A DNA stretch of 15,000 bases, taken from positions 5,001-20,000 of the forward strand of contig MPNW01001348.1 in assembly GCA_011800805.1 (NCBI GenBank), read 5' to 3'. Shown piece after piece: positions 7,662-15,000 of this stretch (position 1 is its first letter; each line of letters starts with the position of its first letter). The DNA is from Hirudo medicinalis. Its lineage: Eukaryota > Annelida > Clitellata > Hirudinida > Hirudinidae. The position numbers and the translations under genes were made by a program. A model generated the notes under the pieces. The model searched no databases, was not told the origin of the DNA, and saw nothing but the letters and a program-made list of their open reading frames with translations.

Positions 7662-8452
7662 ATGAAACTGCAAAACACGGCCGAACCGACACCGGCCGAA
7701 ATGTCGAGCAGGGAGAGGGTCGAACGAGCCCGCGACCCGACGGGGTGCAGGCCGTGCTGCCCCTCGTTCATGATCGGATCTCGACCGACCAATCATAGGA
7801 GGGGAACGTCGTGGAAGCCGGCACCTGGCCGACTGGCGAGCGGCAGGTGAATTATGACTCGCACGTATTTACAAGGTGCACTTTTAGGTAGAATTGAATG
7901 GAAATTGAGTAAAATAAAAATTACACCGTTTCATAGAATAATAATAATAATTTAAAAAAAAAAATAATAATACCAGTAATAATATCACAAATAATAATAA
8001 TAACAACAATAATAATACCATAATATCACAAATGATAATAATGCCAATAATAATACCACAAATGATAATAATGCCAATAATAATACCACAAATGATAATA
8101 ATGCCAATAATAATACCACAAATGATAATAATGCCAATAATAATACCACAAATGATAATAATGCCAATAATAATACCACAAATGATAATAATGCCAATAA
8201 TAATACCACAAATGATAATAATGCCAATAATAATACCACAAATGATAATAATTAAAGCAAGAACAACATGAAAACTAAGAAGTACAAAAACTATGACAAC
8301 TGCAACAAACCGTCGACAACAACAACAAAGCCATCGTGACGACGTTGTTGTCGTTGTCGATTCTTCTTCTTCTTCTTATTATTATTCTTATTATTGTTCT
8401 TCTTCTTCTTCTTAGCAAGCTCTACAAGGAAGGCAATGAGAATTTCTTGTGA
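7662..8452 (+). CDS. Possible small two-exon gene, about 73 residues, unrecognised
   Basis: Exon 1 is 7662-7846 (stop TAA directly before its first ATG; a second in-frame ATG at codon 14 has better context). It ends at the consensus donor cag|gtgaat in phase 2. A GC-rich frame reads RDPTGCRPCCPSFMIGSRP and TNHRRGTSWKPAPGRLASG. The intron 7847-8415 is filled by AAT, 30-bp and TTC repeats and ends with a long pyrimidine run then ttag. Exon 2, 8416-8452, joins in phase and reads SKLYKEGNENFL then TGA. Donor, acceptor and phase all fit, but there is no recognised family, no plus-strand AATAAA nearby, and the opposite strand of exon 1 is also open. It would be convergent with the MOB2-like gene, the stop codons being 177 bases apart. 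A coincidental open frame in a GC island is the alternative. Confidence 0.4.
7936..8030. repeat. (AAT)n-rich tract
   Basis: AAT/AAC simple sequence leading directly into the 30-bp minisatellite. Confidence 0.8.
8031..8240. repeat. 30-bp minisatellite, seven identical copies
   Basis: Seven head-to-tail copies of a 30-base unit beginning aatgataataatgccaata and ending ataccaca, with no differences that I can see. An eighth partial copy starts at 8241. The period is a multiple of three, so open frames of decapeptide repeats appear on both strands; these are not genes. Confidence 0.95.
8362..8415. repeat. (TTC)n/(TTA)n pyrimidine tract
   Basis: TTC/ATT repeats ending in ttag at 8415. It would serve as the pyrimidine tract and acceptor of the possible small gene's second exon. 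Just upstream, about 8311-8360, GTCGACAACAAC and GTTGTTGTCG form an imperfect inverted repeat. Confidence 0.75.
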
Positions 8453-8629
8453 GCAGGTGGCAGTCAAAACCGGCCAGTAGCACTTGCAATGCGAGAACAA
8501 CGAGCTTCGACACGTCGGCAAGTCCCGACATCGACGATGCCGACAAACAATCGAACGAAACGTCGAACGTCGCTAAAACAAAACTTCGGCTCGGACGAAG
8601 CCGGTCGCCGGAAGACCGGCCCCGAGGAT

Positions 8630-11600
8630 TCAGGTGGCGATGGAGAGCGGCCTGAACGGGGCGGAGCGCTTCCCGTCCCTGGTCGCGCCCTCCTTGCTCT
8701 TGAAGGGGGACTTCAGACGAGACGATCGACCGACGACGGTCTCGGTCGCCGGCGACCTCTCGTTCCTGTGTCGGGGTTGGAATAGCGACAAGTGCCTGGG
8801 GGAGGAGGCGGACGAAGGGGGCGGGGTCAAAGATCTCGAGGGTGCCGCGAGGTCGGACGAGGCCGATCCCTGGGAGGGCATCGTCGACCAGCTCGGCTGC
8901 CGGTCGGGAGATTCTTTGGCGGCGCGCCGGATCAACTGGTGGAGGCTTTCCAGGAGGTCGTTCGAGTCCTTTTCGTCGATCAGGCGGAACTGCCGGTTGA
9001 AGAGAAAGAAGTGGCTGAACACGGTGTTCAGGCAGGCCTGGTTGGGGTAATGATGATAATGATGATGATTGCATAGTGACCTCAGGTGTCGTGCAGGTAT
9101 TCAGGATAAACATCGTTACACGTCTCACCTGTAGCTGCAGGTTGACAATGTCCCTCAGGTGGGAGGCGTACAGGTGGAGGAGAACCTGTTGGAGTCTCGT
9201 GTGGATCTTGCGAACAGTCGACTCGAAATTCGGCGGAAACTTGTTCCCTGCGAGTCGTGAAGACGAACGTTATGTTTTCTTTTATTGATTCAAACAAACA
9301 AGCTGTTATATACAAAGCAAATGTTATGGTTGTCATTTTAGAATGATAGTTATGATGATGATGATGATGATGATAACAACAATAACAATAATAATAATAT
9401 TAATGATGACAATAAAAATGATAATAATAATAATAATAATAACGTAACAAAACGACCGTCATCGTCGTTCGGATCTCTCACCGTATTTGGTGGGGAAAGT
9501 TGCTTCGTCCTCGACGCACTTCTGGACGTACGACATGATGTTGTCGATGAACTGGGGGGCATGACATTTTGACTTCTTGCCCCTCTCGTCCACCCACTGG
9601 TAGGTCCTGGGTTTCAAATGGTGGAGAATTGTAGAGGAGAGGGTCGTCATTGACGACTCCTTGCTCGATAGCACGATGACACAATTCATTTCTAACTCGT
9701 CACCACTAACGAGAGCTTCCAATGCTAGCGTCAAATGTCGTGAAGAGCGGCTAAGTCGAGATGAAAAACGAACGAAGAAACACTAACGCAGACGTCGTCG
9801 AGCCCGGGGTCGACTGGCCGCACGTCGTGAGGCACAGGTCCGCCACGCATCCATAGAGGAGGTTCGTGTGCTCGAAGAACGAGACGGCTGAAACGAAACA
9901 AGGGGGAAAAACGTTACGAGCGACAGAAAATGACTTTCTAGAATGACATGACGTCTGGAGGACGACCGAGGAATGTCGGATGAGTGGATGGATGGGCGAA
10001 TGAATGATCGACAGTCAAAAAGAGACCGTCGTGTTTGCATTGCACAAATTTTGGCAAAACGTAGCCAGGGTGCCAGAGAGATCGAGGCAGACTTAAGTGG
10101 CTGATCGTAAAGCTTGTGATGATGATCATTTATAAGAATATGACGATGCAGAAAGCACTTGTCTTCCCTGATTCCTGACAACACCTCGATAAGGATGACC
10201 CTGAATGACCTCTAGGGGTCGACACCTTTTTGGATTCCGAGGAAAAACTGCACCTATTTCTGAACGCATCACTTGCAATGTTTGCTTCGAGGAGTTTTTG
10301 AGGAATGCTGCTGATTCGAGAGGAGATGGATAGATGGATTGTGCGGATGGATGGATGGATTGCGGAGGAACAAAGAAAGGTCGAAGATGAAAATGCCTTC
10401 GTGGCACGAAGGAACGAGGAGTGAAAAAAAAAGGAAAAACTAATTTGCAAAAGTTCAAAAGTTCCTAAATCGTTTCGTGCGCTCGTTCTAAATGACAGAA
10501 ATGTCGTATTTTGCTTCGACTGATGATGATGATGACGATGACGATGATGACGATGCTTGTGGATCATGATGCAATGGTGATGACAAGATAACGCTGAGAA
10601 GTTAGCTGAGAAGATGCAAAAGGAGGGAACCAATCGGGAGCCTCCCTCATCGACGGGGTCCTGAAACGAGGCCGAAGAAACGATCCAAAAGCAGGAGAGG
10701 AGACAATGACGTTCATGACATGTTTACGACACGATCCTAACAATGGCAAGGCAATGCAGTCATGGTAAGCAACCTTGACTTTGCTGTTAAAGATATCACA
10801 ATGTACTTAAGTAAGTTTATTTATATAGCGCCATAAGCGTGAGCGTCAGGAGCGCTTAGACCATTTATATAGTCCCGGCCCCCTGGGGCGCTTTGTGGTG
10901 GTGCAAGCTGGGTTTCGAACACGACACGTAACGACCGTTGCTTTTACCGTCGTTTGCAGGAACGCTATCCTCTGAGCTAACTTGCACCCCAATAGATTGA
11001 CCCAAATGTGACCAACAGTGATGAAAAGCTGAAGAAAATCCTGGCTGAGGGTATGGTCTAAGATCACATTATTCTCACTGTCATCATCATTACCACCACA
11101 ACATCATCATCATCATCATCATCATAAAACATCTCTCACCTCTAGCAAGTCGTTGTTGTAATGAGAACGATGGCTTTCATCATCATCAACATCACAATGT
11201 AATACTTCCTGCTCGAATGGACATTATGAGGGAAGTCGGTCTCGCTCGAGCGAACCCCGACACAAACGGGGGTCTAGCCACGTCGGACGCACCCAAGAAC
11301 CAGCCATCGAACACCACATGGTTCGACCCAAAATACGGTCATGACGCAGATGGTGACGGCGATCATGATGACGATGACATGGTAATGACAGCAGTGATGA
11401 TAGCGATGGTGTCAGTGCTGATGATGATGATGTCATGGATCATGGACAGGTGCTCCTTGACAGCGTTCAAAAATTTCAAGTCGACGACGACCCTCTAGTG
11501 ACACGAACTTCGTAACTTAATAAATGATAACCTTGCTCACCTGTTATGTAGCAAATGAATGGTCGACAATATTACGACGACGACGACGACGATGATGTTG

Positions 11601-12282
11601 TTGTTGTTGTTAATCATGTGATTTGATTGTCATCGTAATTTATTGTCGACAACAACAACAACAATACTACGACTGTTAATGTTATGTTCGTAGTAACTGC
11701 ACATTTATGATGACATCACAAAATAAGTTGAAATAGGGAATAATTAAAACTGTAAATGAACATAAACATCAACAATCACGACAATGACAACACCGACGAC
11801 AGCAACAACAATTACTTGAGCAACAACAACAACAAAACAGCAAGAATAACCTAAGCAACAACAATAGCAACAACAACAAACACAACAAAACAACAACATT
11901 AACTTAAGCAACAATAGCAACAACTACTTAAGCAACAACAACAAAACAACAACAATCACTTAAACAACAAGAACAACCAAAATGTTTCGTTACAAAAGAA
12001 ACAATCCAGAATAACAGATTGTGACACCTCCGCTCATCTGCCCGGAACTAAATTAAAAGGCCGATTCATTCTGACGGCCAGGACGACGACGACGATAATG
12101 ATTCCCAACACGTCATCACCACCACCACACTTTCATCATCTTCACTCACTGTGCGAGGCAAACCACTCGTCGGGGTCCAGCCCTGCCGGCATGACGACGT
12201 AGGCGTCGAGGTCCGCGCCGGTCAACCTTTCCCTGGCGACGTCCTCCGTGACCCCGTTGCGCATGAGGAGTTCTGCCAGGGG
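8630..12282 (-). CDS. MOB2: MOB2-like kinase activator, five resolved exons (5' end incomplete)
   Basis: Exons in order: 12282-12150, 9887-9788, 9606-9482, 9247-9129, 9037-8630, all GT-AG with matching phases. MPAGLDPDEWFASHT, VSFFEHTNLLYG, YQWVDERGKKSKC, APQFIDNIMSYVQK, FPTKYGNKFPPNFE, VRKI, LHLYASHL and LNTVFSHFFLF follow MOB2 block by block. DERGKKxKCxAPQ and FPTKYG point to MOB2 rather than MOB1, MOB3 or MOB4. MOB2 binds NDR/LATS-type kinases through a zinc-stabilised helical fold. The two zinc His (HLYASH) are kept, but the Cys pair is CLTTC (three residues between) instead of the usual four, and the His of the HLNT motif is Cys (ACLNT). The last exon adds about 95 Ser/Pro/Arg-rich residues beyond the MOB fold, ending PLSIAT. 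The first exon may extend past 12282 (frame open upstream with SISKPKKKD, to about 12336). The donor at 9788 (gttagt) could instead be at 9794. No initiator is fixed. Confidence 0.85.
9350..9442. repeat. (GAT)n/(AAT)n in a MOB2-like intron
   Basis: GAT tract at 9351-9373 and AAT tracts to 9442 within intron 9248-9481. Confidence 0.85.
10812..10990 (-). mobile_element. tRNA-derived SINE-like element
   Basis: Reading the minus strand from about 10988, GGTGCAAG pairs with CTTGCACC at 10908-10901 as an acceptor stem. TAGCTCAGAGGATAGCG matches the D-arm/A box and GTTCGAAACC the T-arm/B box. The anticodon arm is degenerate and over-long, so this is not a functional tRNA. The tRNA-like head is followed by a body containing aaagcgccccagggggccg and ending gcgctatataaataaact. 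That end resembles tRNA-SINE and related repeats known from many animals. No clear target-site duplication was found. Confidence 0.6.
11075..11126. repeat. (ATC)n microsatellite
   Basis: ATC/ACC tract in the long MOB2-like intron. Confidence 0.85.
11571..11665. repeat. Inverted GTT/AAC repeat with GAC tract
   Basis: A GAC/GAT run leads into GTTGTTGTTGTTGTT (about 11596-11611). After about 40 bases comes ACAACAACAACAACAA (about 11649-11664). The two arms are complementary over about 15 bases and could form a hairpin in the intron transcript. Confidence 0.75.
11755..11985. repeat. (CAA)n-rich block with ACTTAAGCAACAA units
   Basis: Interrupted CAA repeats punctuated by a recurring cttgag/cttaa(g)caacaa motif (near 11815, 11851, 11902, 11928 and 11958), suggesting a degenerate higher-order unit of roughly 25-50 bases. 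Confidence 0.75.
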
Positions 12283-12339
12283 CTGAACGGAAGACGACGA
12301 TAAGGAGGAGGTCGCGTCCTTCTTCTTCGGCTTTGATAT

Positions 12340-12745
12340 GCTGCTGTTTGAGATGCGACGATGACTTTGGTGATAACGACGTCGACGGGATGATGCGACA
12401 CTCGATGATGTGTTACTACGTTACAAATAAGAGGCACAATGTCATCACCGACATCACCACAATGCCAAAAAATGTCAAAATGCCAAAAGCTCCACACAAG
12501 CAGACAATAATCCTCCTGTCGCCAAAATCCCAGCCGTTACCGTGACGACGGATTCATAACAAACTTCTGAAAAGCCTAAAACAGAACCTTTCAAACTTCT
12601 AGCCATCCAAAAATAGCTCCGAATGGATTGAATGATCTAAGTGGACAGGCTTAGCCAGGGATGGACAGGAAAACAGTAAACGTGGTAACGACTACAATTA
12701 GTCCTACAAGCTCAGCATCTAAATAAGAAATGTAACAGTTCTGGC
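12340..12745. other. Region upstream of the first resolved MOB2-like exon
   Basis: No certain gene. On the minus strand an ATG at 12605-12603 opens a 43-codon frame (MARSLKGSVLGFSEVCYES at its start) with a possible phase-0 donor (acg|gtaacg). That phase fits the exon starting at 12282, so it is one candidate first exon of the MOB2-like gene. It lacks similarity to the Lys-rich N-terminus I expect and is unproven. Confidence 0.25.
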
Positions 12746-12747
12746 AG

Positions 12748-12782
12748 CAATAATAATAAAGTTAATAATAATAATAATGCAG

Positions 12783-12814
<32 letters not shown>

Positions 12815-12854
12815 GCTAATAATAATAACAATAATACTAGTTATTATAATGATG

Positions 12855-12889
<35 letters not shown>

Positions 12890-12996
12890 AATGATAAAAA
12901 TAATAATAACAATAATAATAATAATAGTTATTATAATGACAATAATAATAATAATAACAATAATAATAATAGTAATAATGATAATAATACTAGTTA
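12748..12996. repeat. About 250-bp (AAT)n block
   Basis: Near-continuous AAT with AAC/GAT interruptions. The phrase agttattataatga occurs at about 12838 and 12927, so the block has partly duplicated internally. Poly-Ile/Asn open frames on both strands are spurious. Confidence 0.9.
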
Positions 12997-12999
12997 AGA

Positions 13000-14900
13000 A
13001 AATAGAAGATGTGAGGTAAATCTTCAACTGCCCCTCTCTTTCAGGTCATAGGAGTTAGCAGTGAATTCCATTGCGGCTTGTACAATGTTTACAGAATTGG
13101 ATAATTAACATAATCAACATAATCAACATAATTAACATTGTACTCTCACACAATCGCTCGTTGCCAACAAATACAGATAATGAGGCTCTGAATATTCATG
13201 AACATATCCCCAGCTAACAGTTGAACTACATTTTCGACAACTCATGAATATAATTTTAGATGATTTGTTCGAACCTCGTCAGAAAAACCACAAGTGCACA
13301 AGGATTTACGTTGGGCGCAAATATTTCCAAGAACAGTCAACATTAACTGCCATTTATTATGAAATAATATATAAGTCATATTTTTGCAATCAAGTTTTGA
13401 TTGAAGCGCTCACTTTTTGATCCAATCCATCTTTCAATTCTAGATCTCTTCTCTTTCGGGGCTTGATGTAAAAATAACTCTTCAGTTCGTAGGACAAAAT
13501 GTTAGCCTTAAAATACCATCGTGACTTCTAGGATAACTAAGAACCTAAATTCCTATTGGATGGCTTCTTTCAAAAGAAGCTTATTAAAAAAAAAACAAAA
13601 CTAATATCGCAAGGGTGTCTACAAAAAACACTTTGAACACATGCCGCTCCAAATGCATCACTCGTAAGCTTTTAAAGCCGATGTTAAATTCTCATCGTAA
13701 TGACGCTGATAATCTCCAAGTCCGTAGATCACTATTTCTTATTTATTTTCGAGATTTCTTTCAATTTTTGGTCCTCGAATCAGCAGATTCCCCGATGTGC
13801 GTTCCAGAAATTTTCTTATTTTGATCGAGCAGCCGTCTTGTGCACAACCACCGCCTACGAAAACCGGTTTAGAGCTATTTCTGCTTATTGCGTTTATTTA
13901 AAAAAAATCCGATTTCTAGAATTAGAATTCTATCGGATTTTATTTTTTTTTATCATCGTCGTCCCCGTCACGATATTGTACATGTACAATTTTATTTTTT
14001 GTTAGCATTTGATTTTAGTTTTTTTGAGCCGACCCCGAGGTTCTAAAATGCATAAATATGTTCCTTTATTCTATTTAAGGATCTGCCGCAGAATTCGTAG
14101 AAATATGGAAATTATTTTAAAATTTAATGATGATTGATACTCAAAAATTAAAAAATATAAATAATTTTATTCAAATGTCTCACTCATTCTGTTTTATACT
14201 ATTTATTTTTCAACTTACTCGACGAAATCTCGATTCAGCAGTTTAAAAATTTTTTTTTAGTGTTTTAAAACTATGCGTATAACTATTTTCATTTTTTAAA
14301 CTTAAAACATAAGTTTATTATTCTCTTAGGTATCAGTCATTTTAATCGCCCAGCGACTAAACTAAAATTGATTGCTTAGCAGTGAACTTTTCCAAATTAA
14401 CATTCGCAAATGACCGAATGTCATTTAGCATTCACATTAATGTCAATTAATACAGACACATTGTACACACAGACCACCAAACTAGAAACATTTATTCATA
14501 AAATCATTTCTAACGAAATAATTCCATCTTTACTTGACCATTCTTACCGACACCATCTGAACACAGAATACCCCACACTACGCTACCCTTTTGTGCTAGC
14601 GTTTGTCCATTTCGTCCAGGCCGTCCTAATCATCTAGTAATGACATAGACGTCAAAACTACCGGGCTCGGGCACTCCTTGCCACACCAGTCCCCCAAACA
14701 AAACATTTGAAGACATCGCCGTACGAGAATATAACTCCACTGCTACATTGCAATCATCGACTAAAACATTCTATGGTGCCCAGAACAAACAGCGGGCGAT
14801 AAGAGGTGCTCAGGAATCAATGGCAGCCAGCAAACGATATCCTGCAAAACGTGGTGCACTTCAGCTGTCCTTTGGTCCTGAATGGTCAAAGAAAAAAAGG
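13000..14900. other. AT-rich region without a supported gene
   Basis: Contains a small taatcaacataatcaac repeat (about 13104-13138), T-rich and A-rich runs, a stem-loop near 13903-13945 and a 16-base palindrome at about 13974-13989. Open frames at 13615-13824, 13700-14005 and 14410-14637 have no recognisable motifs or flanking splice logic. Nothing identifiable as a transposase or RNA gene was seen. Confidence 0.5.
13903..13945. repeat. Imperfect inverted repeat (AAAATCCGAT ... ATCGGATTTT)
   Basis: The arms AAAATCCGAT and ATCGGATTTT flank AGAATT and AATTCT, giving a stem of about 16 pairs interrupted by a four-base bulge, with a two-base centre. It could be a cruciform, or a remnant of a small inverted-repeat transposon. 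Confidence 0.65.
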
Positions 14901-14903
14901 TCA

Positions 14904-14904
14904 A

Positions 14905-14942
<38 letters not shown>

Positions 14943-15000
14943 CGACGACGACGACGATGATGATGATGATGATGGCGGTGGTGGTGGTGATGATGACGAC
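14904..15000. repeat. (GAT/GAC)n microsatellite at right edge
   Basis: About 97 bases of GAT, GAC and GGT triplets running off the window end. Confidence 0.95.

Larger units (their letters stand above)
9888..12149 (-). other. 2.26-kb intron of the MOB2-like gene
   Basis: Joins EWFASH to TVSFFEH exactly: the phase-1 donor a|gtgagt meets the acceptor gtttcag. It holds a GGAT tetranucleotide tract (about 10322-10371), GAT tracts (10520-10556), ATC tracts (11075-11126), the SINE-like element (about 10812-10990) and CAA blocks. Open frames such as 10130-10633 (minus) and 11217-11498 (plus) are compositionally biased or unsupported. Confidence 0.7.

Noticed and set aside
7581..7796. 71-residue minus-strand frame opposite the possible small gene
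   Set aside because: It runs into the decamer repeat and has no splice partner; the plus strand offers a consistent donor, acceptor and stop.
8031..8240. Possible CRISPR array (30-bp direct repeats)
   Set aside because: The units are contiguous with no spacers, in a eukaryotic context; it is a minisatellite.
8412..9128. 238-residue minus-strand open frame
   Set aside because: It overlaps the MOB2-like terminal exon in another frame and crosses that gene's intron. The frame with MOB similarity explains the region; this is a GC-rich shadow.
10130..10633. 167-residue minus-strand frame
   Set aside because: Low-complexity Ser/His-rich frame in the MOB2-like intron, with no motif; the intron is fixed by an exact exon join.
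11217..11498. 93-residue plus-strand frame with a GC-rich start
   Set aside because: No family match, ends in a GAT repeat, lies inside the intron and lacks convincing splice partners.
12719..13027. Poly-Ile frames on both strands
   Set aside because: Products of the AAT repeat block.
14410..14637. 75-residue plus-strand frame, considered as a mitochondrial insertion
   Set aside because: No recognisable mitochondrial protein motif and no flanking mitochondrial genes.

Overview
The window is eukaryotic and almost certainly from an invertebrate metazoan. Its genes have short GT-AG introns, the recognisable proteins are animal families (a lamin-type tail domain, the RBPJ corepressor CIR1, a MOB2-like kinase activator), there are no operons or bacterial signals, and a tRNA-derived SINE-like element is present. 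Species cannot be fixed from sequence alone. The most conspicuous feature is the density of GAT/ATC, AAT and CAA trinucleotide repeats. They fill nearly every intron and spacer and generate many spurious open frames (poly-Asp, poly-Ile, poly-His).

Layout: (1) about 335-1531, minus strand: a gene whose first exon encodes a long Cys-Cys-Pro repeat region that runs into a lamin tail domain, completed by a second exon; its 3' end is unresolved. (2) 2119-3813, plus strand, head-to-head with it: a six-exon gene that I assembled for a 192-residue single-pass membrane protein with Sel1-like repeats. (3) 4197-5354, minus strand, convergent with (2) and sharing a short spacer with polyadenylation signals on both strands: an intronless CIR1 homologue. 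(4) 5355-7661: mostly gene-free, with a 61-bp tandem repeat, a decamer repeat and some coding-like islands I could not assign. (5) 7662-8452, plus strand: a possible small two-exon gene whose intron holds seven identical 30-bp repeats. (6) 8630-12282, minus strand: a MOB2-like gene in at least five exons, with a 2.3-kb first resolved intron containing the SINE-like element and a (CAA)n block. (7) about 12340-15000: AT-rich, repeat-bearing sequence with no supported gene.

The genes do not form a pathway by position. The most unusual item is gene (1). It couples a keratin-associated/sperm-structural type of Cys-Pro repeat region directly to a Cys-enriched lamin tail domain without the coiled-coil rod of a lamin. 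Its introns sit at or near positions I recall from the vertebrate lamin A gene. All exon joins are hand-built from reading frame, splice consensus and family alignment from memory; no search or transcript data were available.
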